NCBI GenBank assembly: GCA_946807835.1
Contig: OX327684.1
Coordinates: 12,734,501-12,798,500, forward strand
Source of the DNA: Ailanthus altissimus
Taxonomy: Eukaryota; Streptophyta; Magnoliopsida; Sapindales; Simaroubaceae
Direction: 5' to 3'
Length of the DNA stretch: 64,000 nucleotides
Shown here: positions 1-11,032 of the stretch, one piece after another
Layout: each line of letters begins with the position of its first letter
Position numbering within the stretch: position 1 is the stretch's first letter
Translations under genes and position numbers: made by a program
The notes under the pieces: generated by a model
Told to the model about the DNA's origin: nothing
The model's database searches: none
Seen by the model: the letters and a program-made list of their open reading frames with translations, nothing else

Positions 1-745
1 TTTTTCACTGGATTGAATTTATTTACTAACTTGTCAACACTCTTAGGGGTACAACTTGTAACAGCATAGTGACATTAAAACATTGAGATGAAAATGATGG
101 ACCCCTACTAAACAAGCTTACCCTCTATACCAATTTTTTTTTTAAAATCACTATTTTAAATATTAGATTTCTGTCAAACCAGAGAGAATGTTCTGTAGAT
201 CTAAACGTTAAAGGTCGTGAAAAATAAAAAGTGAAAAATAAAAGGATCCAAAATCTAATTGATTTCAGGAGATCTTTGAACGTGGTCCCTAGCAAGCTAC
301 ATAGCTAGCAAAGCTTTTATTTTTTTATTTTGCCATCATGAAAACTTTTTGGACCTAGTTTGACCGTATAAACATATTCCCCAATAACCAATCAAAGAGA
401 TGGATCAAATCAGGGTGGTCCATTGTGTGAGATTCCCTAGTAGCTATAATGATCATAATCCTCTGCTACTGCTCATGACTGTTTTACTTTCCCCAGAATC
501 CCTTCTCACTTTTTTCCTTCTCAAAAATCCCTGGCCAGACGTGTGTGTTTGTGATATTTTCTTTTTGTATTTAATTGAAAAAGAGAGAAAGAGAGAGAGA
601 GAGAGAGTTTGTGTATCTGATCAGTATTATGATATGATGCTGAGGTCTACATCTCTAAGCTCTGAGTGTGTGTACAGATCATATCCCTAAAAGCATCTAA
701 AAATCATTCTTCATTATATACCTGGGCAGCTGAGCTTTTCTCAAC
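1..745. other. non-coding flank, no gene seen
   Basis: AT-rich DNA with a GA microsatellite at about 582-607. The longest plus frame (400-690) runs through the GA repeat and has no recognisable domain, so I read this as intergenic DNA. Confidence 0.5.
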
Positions 746-748
746 TCT

Positions 749-913
749 ATGCATGACCTAGCTATTGGAAACAAGGACATTGATCAAATTGCTAGGAACA
801 TTGTTGATCTATTGAACCAAGTCGTGAACGGCCTAGATGAAATGGGTCTTCTGGCCTCACAATTCCTGAACTTAGTTAAGCAGCAGCAAACATTCATATA
901 TATTCGTTTATGA
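749..913 (+). CDS. small ORF of 54 codons, unknown
   Basis: An ATG-initiated frame of 54 codons ends at TGA (911-913). It reads unlike the surrounding DNA: it is less AT-rich and has varied codons. The residues resemble an amphipathic helix with regular hydrophobic spacing (IDQIARNIVDLL, then LDEMGLLASQFL), ending in a Gln run. I do not recognise the family. It could be an exon fragment of a larger gene, a conserved small peptide, or chance. It lies about 0.7 kb from MIR160 on the opposite strand, so it is not on the MIR160 transcript. No convincing splice context was identified. Confidence 0.3.
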   Translation: MHDLAIGNKDIDQIARNIVDLLNQVVNGLDEMGLLASQFLNLVKQQQTFIYIRL

Positions 914-1579
914 TTCACTAGCCCTTGGCTTATGCCCTAATATCACTTAAACTTTTAAAGGTTTCTTTGTTTAGACCTTTGCAGCTGAGCTAATCTTTCT
1001 ACTACATAGGATCAAAATTAAAACATTGATGATTATAGGATCGAAATTAAAACATTTATAATTAACTATGTGAAAAGTTAAAAGAACTTGTTGATTAAAC
1101 AATTCAAACATATTACAAAACCCATCTGGTAGGTTTTGCTCCGTACAATACCCATCAACAAGATTAATGATGGGTTTGTGAAACCGTATAGTTTCTAGGA
1201 CAGTGATACCTTGCCGAACCAAAATCATATGAAATTAATATTTCTGAGTGTAACTAGAAAAATAGATGGGCAATCTTGTAAGTTGAAACTCTTATGATGT
1301 CAAGTAACTCTAGTTCTATATCAGTGAGATAACTTGCGCAAGAGATAGATTGACCTAGATTCCTCGTCACAAGTGTACTGATACATGATTCAAGAGTCTC
1401 ATGGATTATACTCTTAAAGAAGGATCTTCATTTAAACCCTAAAACACATAAGAGGATGCGATATTCACCGAAGGAGGAATAAGATTGAACTGTACCTTAG
1501 GCACAAGAGTGAACTTGCATCTTACATAACCTTGTGTTCTTCAGCTTCTGAATGTGGCCATATTAATTACCTGCAAAAA
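914..1579. other. 3' side of MIR160, no gene seen
   Basis: This stretch lies downstream of the MIR160 hairpin in the minus direction and may hold the tail of the primary transcript. A short inverted repeat (ACCCATC/GATGGGT, about 1150-1176) is present. An 85-codon minus frame (971-1228) shows no family motif. Confidence 0.4.
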
Positions 1580-1600
1580 ACATGGATATAACACATGAAA

Positions 1601-1621
1601 TATGCATGGCTCCTCATACGC
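1601..1621 (-). ncRNA. MIR160: miR160 star strand (3p)
   Basis: The 21-nt partner of miR160 lies on the 3' arm and is identical to the usual miR160* as I know it. Its last two bases form the 3' overhang of the duplex. Its conservation argues for a functional, precisely processed precursor rather than a pseudogene. Confidence 0.9.
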
Positions 1622-1662
1622 CATCCACGGAGGCCAGCGATGTTCGGTGGACTCTCTGCAAA

Positions 1663-1683
1663 TGGCATACAGGGAGCCAGGCA
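1663..1683 (-). ncRNA. MIR160: mature miR160 (5p)
   Basis: These 21 nt match the canonical miR160 sequence base for base as I know it, including the 5' U that favours AGO1 loading. The strand is fixed because the plus strand shows the reverse complement and the matching star lies on the 3' side in minus orientation. Confidence 0.96.
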
Positions 1684-1709
1684 CATAGTCATAATCAGAT
1701 ATGCATAAT

Positions 1710-2407
1710 CTTATGACACATGTAATGTGCATATATATGTATAAAATCATATATGCATGCGTTTATGAATCTATGCATCATTCAGGGGGATATTGACTGT
1801 ATGCATGAACCAAGAATGACCTGGAGATGAAAAAAAAATACTTGATTTTGTACCCAAAAGAAACTTGTTCATGATCATGATGATTAAAAAGCACGAAAGC
1901 AGGAAGTAAAAGGGGAGATAAAAAAGAGAGGTATTTAAAAAACAAAAAGAGAGAGATCTGAGGGGAATAGAAGAAGCTTTTGGGTCATAATCAAATGGGG
2001 GGTTTCAAGTTTCAACTTTCAAAAGCCCCACAAACTTAATTTCCTTTAGAATTGGCATAAAACAAACAGAAACCAGAAGCTAAACCATAGGAGATGAAGA
2101 TAGGCTAAGCTAATTTTTTGTGGGGTTTTTGTGAGCGAAAGAAGGAATAAGATGTGGGGTTGAATTGAAGTTGCACTTACACCCAGAAGCTTTGCCACTA
2201 GATATAGACACCACCCCATGACCATGAGAGAGAGAAAGAGCAAAAGCTAGGGAAGAAAATGGTGAAGAGTAGGGTTACTAACCACGCAGTTTCCTATGCT
2301 AACCTTATGGTGAGTTTTTGAAATCTCCTTTTCTGGGTCGTAAAGCAAAGTTGCCTTTTCTCTTCTGAAGCTCATTTTGTCTGTAAGTGCTTGGAAAGAC
2401 ATAGATT
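1710..2407 (-). other. probable MIR160 primary transcript leader
   Basis: This is the sequence between the candidate TATA box and the hairpin. It has no long frame that looks coding; the 65-codon minus frame at 2046-2243 has no recognised motif. Assignment to the pri-miRNA is inference from position. Confidence 0.35.
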
Positions 2408-2421
2408 CCTCTATTTAAATA
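2408..2421 (-). promoter_or_regulatory. candidate TATA box for MIR160 transcript
   Basis: On the minus strand this reads TATTTAAATAGAGG, one base from the strong plant TATA form TATAAATAGAGG. It lies about 725 bp upstream of the mature miR160, a normal distance for a plant pri-miRNA with a long leader. A pyrimidine-rich tract (about 2500-2535, plus strand) lies just upstream. Which TATA is used is inference. Confidence 0.4.
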
Positions 2422-2816
2422 AAGTAACAAAAAGCAAGGGGAAAAAAAGAAGAATTTTATCATAATTTATCTACTTTTTCTTTTCGGCCAATTCTTCTTC
2501 TTCTTCCTTTTCTTTTACTCTCTCTCTCTCCTTTTCCTTTTTTTAACTATCATATTTTATTACTAATTCATCGCATTAGTACTTCGTTTATCAACTGAGA
2601 TTCTCATCACTTCATCCTTTTCTGTTTAGATTTTAGAATAATCCATGCTGCTTTGCTACCTAATTCACCTGCACTACTGTCCATTCAGCAACCGCCCATA
2701 CTATTATTACCACTTATATGTTCATCTTTATATGTGTTCATATTAATAATAATAATAGTTATTATTATTATCCCATAAAATAATTCATTTACCAACATTC
2801 GCCATTAAGGACTCAC

Positions 2817-3085
2817 AATTAGGGTTAGGGCATGAAATTAATCGTTTGAACTTGGTTTCAGAATAGTCTCATATATATCAACGAATATGGTAACATAGTC
2901 TTGTGTTCAAACTCTTGCACATACTTATTCTATCACAATTAATTTTTAAAAAAATTAATCAAATTAAAATTTAATTAATTTTCAAGTTTTTGATCTCAAT
3001 AATTTATCAACAAACAATCGCAATTAGGATTAAGGGCACAAATCTAATATTTTGACTCTAGTTTGAGAATAATCTCACTTCCATT
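2817..3085. repeat. diverged direct repeat pair
   Basis: Two related segments, about 2817-2875 and 3015-3085, share the pattern TTAGG-TTA-GGGC then TTTGA-CT-GTTT and GAATA-TCTCA. They are separated by about 200 bp of AT-rich spacer. The TTAGGG-like bases here are part of this repeat, not telomere. Origin unknown. The rest of 2430-3760 is AT-rich with an AAT microsatellite palindrome near 2743-2770 and no gene. Confidence 0.4.
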
Positions 3086-3764
3086 AATTAATTTGAATCA
3101 TAATTTTGTATGAAAACTACTCACGAAATTATTTAAATTTTTCTGTTCTCCGTCTCAATTTTATTAAAGTCACAACATTTCCACTCGATGCTTTCAAATT
3201 CTTGGCGTAGATTTATCAAACTTTAATACCAATCATAGAATCCTAGCCTCTAATAACTGAATCTTTAAGTGGACAACTGGTTTCACTAACAATCTCAATA
3301 ACTTACCAAAATCAAACTCGTCCAAGAACATTTATCATCAATAATATTAATTTGTTTGTATTGAATTTTGTAATTATTTTTCTTCACGGTAAATTAATTA
3401 CAACTCCACCAGGGGTTTGTAGTTAGTAGGGTTAATATATAGCCCCGTTTGGACACGACCAGCTAAGAAAAGATTTCCAATAATACTCGTAAATTTATTT
3501 GATTGTTCTATCGAATAGTCAAATTTTTTTATAAGAATCTTTAGCTGCCCAAATACGGCCACCAACAGAATTTTAGGGTTGACGTCAAAACAACAACAGG
3601 GTATCAGCCTCGTCTTGTTTATATTTCACTAGCTAGCTACCTTTTGTTTTCTTTAGATTTTCACGGTTAAAATTTATTACCGAAGAAAAATAATATCACT
3701 CTTATTCAAATGAATCTTAGAAAAGTTTTGTTTATACAAATTTAAAAGTAGAAAAGAAAAGAAA

Positions 3765-4755
3765 TAAATAAATATAATTTCATAATTTTAAAAATATTTG
3801 ACTATTTATAATTGAATGACACAATTAATTATGTTTTCTATTTCTTATTCAATAAATCATTTTTGAATATTTACATATTATATTAAGAATCATTACAAAC
3901 TCTTAGGTAGAATTTACTCTTACAAAATTGGCTTATAAGGAAAGGTGCTCAAGAATTAATAAATCATCAGTTAATTTCATACTTAACCGATGTGGGATCC
4001 TAACATACTATCACGCTTCCGACACCAACGTTTACAAGACCCACTCTGGGTAGCCCACTTTGACCTCTGCAGGTCGCCCTTTTCTAAGTTACTCCTTCCC
4101 AAGTCGACCCTTTCCAGGTTGCTCCTTCCCAAGTTGCCCATTTTGCAACGTGGGTGCCTGTATAGGGCTTACTAGAATGGCTTTATTTATACATAAAATT
4201 GAAAGAACAAAATGAAAGAAATAAATTTATATAATTACATGACTTTAGAAATATTTGACTAATTATGATTGATTGACACAATTTAATTGTGTTTTTCATT
4301 TCCTATTCAACAAATCAATTTTAAATATTTGCATATGATATTAAGAATTAATAATGATTCTTATCATCCTCTCTGCTGGAGATAAAAAGTTGTGGAATCT
4401 AACTCGATATTGTAAATCCTAACAGCAAGTTTCTTGTAATCTTATTTTAAGATTTTTTTATGATTTAGTTATGAAGGCTTTCCAATGATTTGTCATGACT
4501 TTAGAAATATTTGACTAATTATGATTGATTGACACAATTAATTGTGTTTTTCATTTTTTATTCAACAAATCAATTTTGAATATTTACATATGATATTAAG
4601 AATCAATAATGATTCTTATCATTCTCCCAGCTAGAGATAAAAAGTTGTGGAATCTAACTTGATATTATAAATTCTAGCAGTAAGTTTCTTATGATCTTGT
4701 TTTAAGATTTTTTTATGATCTAGTTATGGAGGCTTTTCAATGATTTTTCATAGAT
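3765..4755. repeat. tandem duplication of a 256-bp AT-rich unit
   Basis: Two full copies stand head to tail: 4238-4493 and 4494 to about 4749, each starting CATGACTTTAGAAATATTTG. They are nearly identical except for scattered changes. A third, partial copy of the first half lies at about 3770-3900. The full copies share TGATTGATTGACACAAT, then AAAAGTTGTGGAATCTAAC. A less AT-rich patch (3985-4175) separates partial copy one from copy two. I cannot classify the unit. Confidence 0.75.
3985..4175. repeat. GC-richer short-period repeat patch
   Basis: Within this patch a phrase of about 27-30 bp recurs, built on CCCTTTCCAGGTTGCTCCTT and CCCAAGTTGCCC. It is preceded by GATGTGGGATCCTAAC, a phrase common near plant transposable elements. 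No open protein family is visible; the 61-codon frame across it is a by-product of the repetition. Confidence 0.45.
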
Positions 4756-7700
4756 TTTTTCTCTATGATCTTGTCATGGATTTTTCTTCATATGAACATA
4801 TCATAAGATTCTCCTTCAAACTTAGTGTCTTAATCAATATCAAAGACTAAGGGAGTTAAATAGTAGAGGATTAATCATTAGAATATTAAAGGATAGTATT
4901 GATCATATGTTTTCTCTATATTGCTATCACCTAATTTACTTTACATTATGTCATTATTTTTATATTTTTTTTGTATTTATTCTTAAATTTTTATTTTTCT
5001 GAATAATTATTAAAAATATATACTTTTAGTACTTGATTGAAAAGAAGAAATTATCTCTATGAATTTGACTTCCGACTTTATAAATTCATTTATTACTTAC
5101 ATATGATAATATATATTTACACTTAATTTTAAAATATAAAAATATCGCATCAGAAAATTTTTGTAATAACTAAAATAATGATCATTTATCTAAAAATAGT
5201 GTGTTTACAGAAGTAGACCAACTGTCCTAAGTGTTTCCAAATCTTATTTTATTTTTAAGACAAAAAGGAGATATTAATTAGCATTTCAAGTTTCATTTTA
5301 TATTACAACATCAAATACAATTTTTCTTACAGTGAATTGTAATATATCGAACCCGTTCGTGTTTAATGAATTAAGTTATAAAATAGAGATACGCTATAAA
5401 TAATGTCAATATTCTTGAGAGGAAAAGGTGCTTTCATCTTTTTCTTTTTTTAAAAAAAATAAATTATTCATTACATTTGTGCAACCTTCTATTTTCATTT
5501 TCCTTTCTTTCCTCCTTAATTCAAATATTATTTGCCACTTTAGAAAAATGAAAGGCAGTCTTTCTTCATCTTTACCAAGAATGCAGAGTAATGATCACTG
5601 CAAGCACAGAGCTTTGAAGTAGTGCAATTATAGAGGATTGTACTACGTACAAGAAGTTGAACATGACAACATATGACATTTACCCAGTTAGCAAATTGAA
5701 ATTAAACTGCTCTGGGTTATAGTTTAATTTTAGCTTTCTAATAGATGAAATTAGTAAATAAATACACTTAATAAGACAAATACTGAACATACATGCTTTA
5801 GGGTCAGTACTTTATTGGCTATATAGTTTATCTGGAAATTTTCTAATTTAATTAATAAAAGTTAGCGTAGTTACTATTAGACTATACTTATAACTACAAA
5901 AAAATTTAAAAAAGGAATCTGCAACTATAATAATAACAATTTCTAACTTATCTTCCCTTCACTTGTGTTATTAGATTATCCATTTTGATCTCTTTAAATC
6001 TAACTTTTGAGACCTTAAAAAAAGTGATCAAGTCAGTCAGAATTTTCCATTAAGAAAAGGAAAGGACCTATAATATTGCTCCAGCTTATGACTTGCTTTC
6101 TATTTCTCATTTTCTAAAATCTCCTTTGCATATGTTAAACATTTTGTTTTATTCATCTATTTATTAATAGTGGAAGTTTGAAACAAATATGATACTCTAT
6201 ATATGGAAATACACATCACATTGCTTCTGTACATCAAGCTAAGAGCTAGATACAAAAACTTTAAGCTAGATTTTAGTATTTGAAGACAGCAGATAGGCAA
6301 GAATTTACAGCAAAATAAATTTGAAAAATCACATTAAAAAAACATTGTAGTTTTGGAAGAGTTATGGTATATGTAAAGTTTAGAGGCTGAAATAATTCAT
6401 CAACATTTTGACATTAAGAGCTCTGCAAGTTTCCATCTACGAGGGTTATCAAAAGTTATTGTGAGTTAAAAATTGCTTCTTTTAGAACTATCATAGGCTA
6501 GATATATGCCCCTTAGCCTTACTTTTACATATAAAGTGTAAGTGTAAATTGGATTATGAACCTTAGTCTCAAAGTTGAATATATATATTCAAAATAGTCA
6601 ATAATAGGGTAAAAATAAACTTTGATATTAATTGTCAGATAGAATGAAACTACTTGCACATTAAAATATATTCACAACACTCATACATATTTGAAAAAAG
6701 TTACATCACTTAAATACCCATGACTATATTTACTATTAGAAGAATTTAATATTAAAAAAATATAAATTGTTATTATTTAACACCCATCTAAAAGACTCGT
6801 AAAATGGACAATTATCCTATTTTAAATTTATTATTTTTCTCCTCAAGAAAAAATATAATTCATCATAAAAAAAATAAGATAAGATATATTAGAACATTTG
6901 CGAGCGGACTTCATGAAGATTATGTTAAGATGATTTGGTTGGGTTTTGCTATGAAAAAATAAGCAAAAAAGAAAAAGAAAAAAACGTACAGAACAAAAAG
7001 TAATAAATAAAGAGGCAGGAAAAAGAAAAGAAGAATTCAACCAAAACAAAAAAACAAAAAAAAAGGAATAGGAAAATGCTAAAAATAAAATAGAAATCAG
7101 CTTTAGCATATTGTCAATTTTTGGCGACAGTGGAGATGGTTGCTCTTGTACCCTAGGCATAAAAGGATGAATCAAATTAAAAATAGCAAATGAAAAGGAA
7201 TAGAATTATCTTAAGAATAAATGTTGAGTTTGATGATTATTATATTATTATGGGTGTAAGGAGATTAAAAATAAGTTAATAAGAGAGTTTAATTGAAAGT
7301 TATTTTTAACATCTAAAAAGGTAAATGTAAAGTTAAAAAAAAATGAAATTCATTATATGAGTGTGCAAGAGTAAAAAAATGTTGAAAATATATTTTAGGA
7401 TATAAATAATTTCAACTTTTTGCACATTTATTATTAATTTAGACCTTGGAGAAGCCAGTGCCCATTTGGCCAAAAGGCAAGGGAGACACCAGTTGAAGAG
7501 CAGGTGCCGATGGATGGAATATGCAATAATGGAAGGTTTATATGTGTTGCAAGAATGAGCGATCATTAACTGGCCTAAAAACCCTAATGGTATAAAAATG
7601 CTTTAAGAAAATAGGACAGGTAAAATATTCATTTTCTTTTAGATTTGGGTTTGAATATTACAAGAAGATTTTAAATATTAAAATTAAAATGATAGCTTGC

Positions 7701-7950
7701 AAATAGATATCCTCAAACGAACTATATTACATGAAAAAAGGATAAATTTTTATCATCAATTTTTCTTAATCAAGCAGTTGGAACTTGGAAATTAACATAG
7801 TATGGGCTTACATTCCAATGAATATTATCTCCATTCCTTAAATGCTTCATACATGAAATCTAGAAATGCGTCTGTGTTGCTGTGGTTTTTTTTTTCTTAA
7901 AAAAAAGAAATGATGCTTAAGATTTTTTTTTTGTTTACTTTTTTGTATTT
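4756..7950. other. AT-rich intergenic DNA, nothing recognised
   Basis: About 3.2 kb with no tRNA, no recognised coding domain and no paired LTR that I could see. The longest frame (6843-7175, minus) reads as homopurine/homopyrimidine low complexity (Phe/Leu/Ser) and is not believable as a protein. Confidence 0.45.
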
Positions 7951-7952
7951 AT

Positions 7953-8801
7953 TAAGGGAGGAAACGTCTTTTTCTCTCTTGAGATTAAGTTAAAGTGAAA
8001 AGTCTCAAGTTCAACTTAAAACTATAATCTCTTAGTACAGTAGAATAACATGTTTATCAAGTAAAATAGCAAATATTCAAAGTAAAATATAAAAGATCAC
8101 AGCACAATCTTACGTGGTTCGACCAATTACCTACATCTATGGTGAATCCAAGGATCCTAACCTCTCTTATTAACTCCCTAGAGATTTTATAAGAAAAACT
8201 CAATGAAAAACCTTCAAAAGGACCTAATGTTTAGTGAACCCTTACTCTACCACGTGCAATGAACACCTAAACTATTATTCCACCCTAGTGCACACAAGCA
8301 CTTAGTGTCTATCCAGTTCTTCTCCTCTCTTAGAGTCTCTCTTAATGCTTAATTCTTAACTAAATGGTTTACAAGTGTTTATATAGGATTTATTTCATGT
8401 CTAATAACCCTATTCCTTGTTGGAGTAAGAGTCCACTTGTTTTGGAAGTCTAAAACTTCTCAAAACTTGAAATTCGAATCAAAATAGACTTTCTATCGCT
8501 TCTGGCACCGTGGCACTCATCCCTGGGCACCGCAGCGCTACGTGTATAGCACCCATCCCTAGCACCGCAGTGCTGGGCTTCTGTGTTGGGCGCTGCAGCG
8601 CTCAACCCTGGTGCCCCCTCCGTACGTTTTCTTTGCTTCCTTCTCGTCTTTGAGTACCGTTTCACTTCCTCCTTTGTGTCCCACACGTCCTAGACTTCTC
8701 CATATTTGTCCCAAATATTCTAAACTTCTTGAAACTCTCCTCTTTGCTATTTATCTCAATTCTTGTTCAACCAAGATTATTGATTCACTATTTTTCCAAC
8801 A
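7953..8801 (-). repeat. 3' LTR of the gag-only Copia element
   Basis: On the minus strand it starts TGTTGG at 8801 and ends near CTCCCTTA at 7953. It is colinear with the LTR at 10267-11032 but about 83 bp longer. The extra length lies mostly at 8510-8600, where a GC-rich phrase like GCACCGCAGCGCT is reiterated about three times. A purine stretch next to it on the internal side (8802-8812) is the polypurine tract. Confidence 0.85.
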
Positions 8802-9024
8802 AACCCTTCCTTGATTCAAAATCTTCAAATTAAGAAGGCTTCGAGATCCGATCCACACTAATACTCTATCACTTAGAGTTGAGTCTAGTTAAGTCTCTAC
8901 CAAGACTTAACTTTTCCTAGGCTAGTAACTTTGATCTCCAAAGGCATTTGTGCACCTTGTATAGGGTATGGATGCATTTTACTCCTTTTCGACCCTCATC
9001 ACCTCGATAAGCACGGTTTGGATG

Positions 9025-9447
9025 TCACCTAGTGGTCTGCATTACCCCAATACCCCACGTTGGGCCACTCATGGCCATCATAGTAAGCACATAAAATCCC
9101 CCATTGTACTTTTCATCCTCAAACCTTATAGGTTCTTTCTCTACCCTTAGTTTTTCCTTTTCTGCTCTAACCGAATACCCTTCCTCATCGAGCTTGCCTA
9201 GGAATATTAAGTTCCTCCTCAGTTTAGGAACATGCATTACATCATATAAGTTCCTAATTTCTCCACCTTGCATCCTCAGTCTTATGTCACCAACTCTCAT
9301 GATTTCACAAGTAATGTCATTCCTCATTAGAGCTTTACCTCTCTTGGCTTTGTAGTTGGTAAACATCGATCTATCGGGACACATATAGATGTTGTACCCC
9401 GAATCTAGTATCCATTTTCCAACGTACTTTCTCCTTGAGGCTACCAA
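9025..9447 (-). pseudogene. Copia protease / pre-integrase remnant
   Basis: 140 codons open on the minus strand. WILDSG with the acidic protease triplet DSG, then CPD, appears near codons 12-25. It is followed by the conserved run DVMHVPKLRRNLIFLGKLDEEGY (given in part: VPKLRRNLIFLGKLD) typical of the protease-to-GAG-pre-integrase link. The frame then ends in unrelated sequence; the HxxxH pre-integrase motif, integrase and reverse transcriptase are missing. This marks the 3' limit of coding capacity in the element. Confidence 0.8.
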
Positions 9448-9489
9448 TGTGTCTACAACTTCGGTATCTTCCTCAGTACCAATTGCAGC

Positions 9490-10211
9490 CCACCCTCCTT
9501 AGCCTTTTGATTTCGAACAATCCTTCACAAAAGACCTTTTTTTGTTACAAAAGAAACACCTCTTGGATCTCCTCCTTGATTGGTTGCTCTTCCTTCCTTA
9601 TACAAGTAATGCTGCTCCACTCTCAAACTCAAATCTATTTGTCAATTCTTTTGAGTTCAATATGCCTTAACGTCATTCATTGTTAAAGACTCCTTACCAT
9701 ACAACAGCGTATCCATAAAACTCTCACAGCTCTTTGGCAATAAACTTAACAGGATAATAGCCTTGTCATCATCCTCAGTCTTGATGCCTAATTGCTCAAG
9801 ACTTATGATGATCTTATTGAACTGTCAATGTGGGCTCTCAATGAAGATCCCTCGTGCATTGTTAGCTAATACAGTTTCTTTTTAACAATAAGTTTATTTG
9901 CAAAAGACTTCTTCATGTATAATGCCTCGAGTCTTTTTCATAGCCCTAAAGTAGTTTCTTCATTACCAACTTCCATTAATACTTCGTCGCTCAACATCAG
10001 AATTATAGTATTGTGAGCCTTGATTTTTAATCGTGTCCCAATCTTTTTGCCTGAACTTTGAGGTTGTTATCTCCTCACTAGTTAAGGAGCTAGCTTTCTC
10101 CAAGGCTGAGTCTAGCCCTTCCTTCATTAGTAGAGCCCTAACCTTATTCCTCCAAAGATTGAAGTCATCCATCCCATTGAACTTCTCTATTTTTTGCTTG
10201 ATTGCAGTCAT
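9490..10211 (-). pseudogene. Copia gag remnant
   Basis: The ATG at 10211-10209 opens a gag reading KFNGMDDFNLWRNKVRALL, the N-terminal wording of plant Copia gag (UBN2/DUF4219 class), where the capsid precursor packages element RNA. The first frame stays open for about 82 codons, then frames shift. Near 9530-9580 a degenerate zinc knuckle is visible: CFFCNK then KDC, with the usual Gly-His lost. Broken by frameshifts; not translatable as one protein. Confidence 0.8.
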
Positions 10212-10249
10212 GGTTTAAATACTCCAGGTGTGTATTATCAAACCTTTAG

Positions 10250-10262
10250 CTCTGATACCAGT
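10250..10262 (-). other. primer binding site (tRNA-iMet)
   Basis: On the minus strand the bases TGGTATCAGAGC follow the 5' LTR end after a few nucleotides. This is the standard plant Copia primer site. Confidence 0.85.
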
Positions 10263-10266
10263 TTAT

Positions 10267-11032
10267 TGAGGGAGAAAATACCATTCTCCCTCTTGAGATT
10301 AGGTTGAAGCAAAGAACCTTAAGTTCAACCTAGAACCCTAATCTCTTAGCACATCAGAATAACCTGTTTATCAAGAAAAATAGTAAGAAATTCAAAGCAG
10401 AATGTAAACTATCACAACACAATCTTACGTGGTTCGGCCAATTGCTTACGTCTATGATGGATCCAAGGATCCTAACCTCTTTTATTAACTCCCTAGAAAT
10501 TTTATAAGGAAAACTCAATAAAGAACCCTCAAAAGGACCTAATGTTTAGTGAACCCTTACTTTACCACGAGCAATGAACACCCAAACGATGGTTCCACCC
10601 TAGTACACACAAGCACTTAGTATCTACCCAGTTCTTCCCCTCTCTTAGAGTCTCTCTTAATGCTTAATTCTTAACTAAAGCGTTTACAAGTATTTGTATA
10701 GGGTTTATTTCGTGCCTACTAACCTCATTCTTTGTTAGAGTAAGAGTCCACTTATTTTGAAAGTCCAAAAACTTTCCAAAACTCGAAATTCGAATCAAAA
10801 TGGATTTTTTGTCGCTTCTAGCGCCACGGTGCTCATCCCTGGTGCCCCCTTCGCACGTCTTCTTCGTTTCTTTCACGTCTTTGAGTCCCATTTCGCTACT
10901 CCCTTCGTGTTCCACACATCCTAAACTTCTCCATACGTGTCCCACATATTATAGACTTCTTGTGACTCTCCTCTTTGGTATTCATATCAATTCTTTTCCA
11001 ACCAAGATTGTTGAATAACCAATTTTTTAATA
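10267..11032 (-). repeat. 5' LTR of the gag-only Copia element
   Basis: Matches 7953-8801 through most of its length, for example the shared block CAATCTTACGTGGTTCG near 10422. It lacks the reiterated GC-rich phrase of the other LTR. The outer terminus has decayed from TGTTGG to TATTAA on the minus strand. Confidence 0.85.

Larger units (their letters stand above)
1580..1705 (-). ncRNA. MIR160: MIR160 precursor hairpin
   Basis: Minus-strand stem-loop of the conserved plant miR160 family. The 5' arm carries the 21-nt mature miRNA at 1683-1663 (begins TGCCTGGCTCCC, ends TATGCCA). The 3' arm carries the star strand at 1621-1601 (begins GCGTATGAGGAGCC). The two pair with 2-nt 3' overhangs as expected for a DCL1 product: 14 Watson-Crick pairs, three G-U wobbles and two mismatches. 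The 41-nt loop region keeps the CCTCCGTGGATGG block found in the Arabidopsis MIR160a class. Known role: miR160 directs cleavage of ARF10/16/17-type auxin response factor mRNAs in the nucleus and cytoplasm, limiting auxin response in root cap, leaf and flower development. Arm sequences are seen directly; the outer stem limits are approximate. No second miR160 copy was seen. Confidence 0.96.
7953..11032 (-). mobile_element. non-autonomous Copia LTR retrotransposon (gag-only)
   Basis: A minus-strand element with two matching LTRs (7953-8801 and 10267-11032) and only about 1.46 kb between them. Reading 5' to 3' on minus: LTR, a primer site complementary to initiator Met tRNA (TGGTATCAGAGC), gag, a degenerate zinc knuckle, a protease-like start, a purine tract, LTR. 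Integrase, reverse transcriptase and RNase H are absent, so it could move only with help from a related element. No clear target duplication was found (flanks TTTAT and GTATA). It belongs with TNT1-like plant Copia elements by its gag and pre-integrase wording. Confidence 0.85.

Noticed and set aside
400..690. 96-codon plus-strand frame
   Set aside because: Runs through a GA microsatellite and low-complexity codons, with no domain wording.
971..1228. 85-codon minus-strand frame near MIR160
   Set aside because: No recognisable family and AT-driven composition; kept only as part of the flank description.
2818..2830. Telomere-like TTAGGGTTAGGG
   Set aside because: Only two units, not the plant TTTAGGG form, and part of a diverged local direct repeat.
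6843..7175. 110-codon minus-strand frame with possible membrane segment
   Set aside because: The Phe/Leu/Ser run is a translated A/G-rich stretch of low complexity; no conserved pattern.
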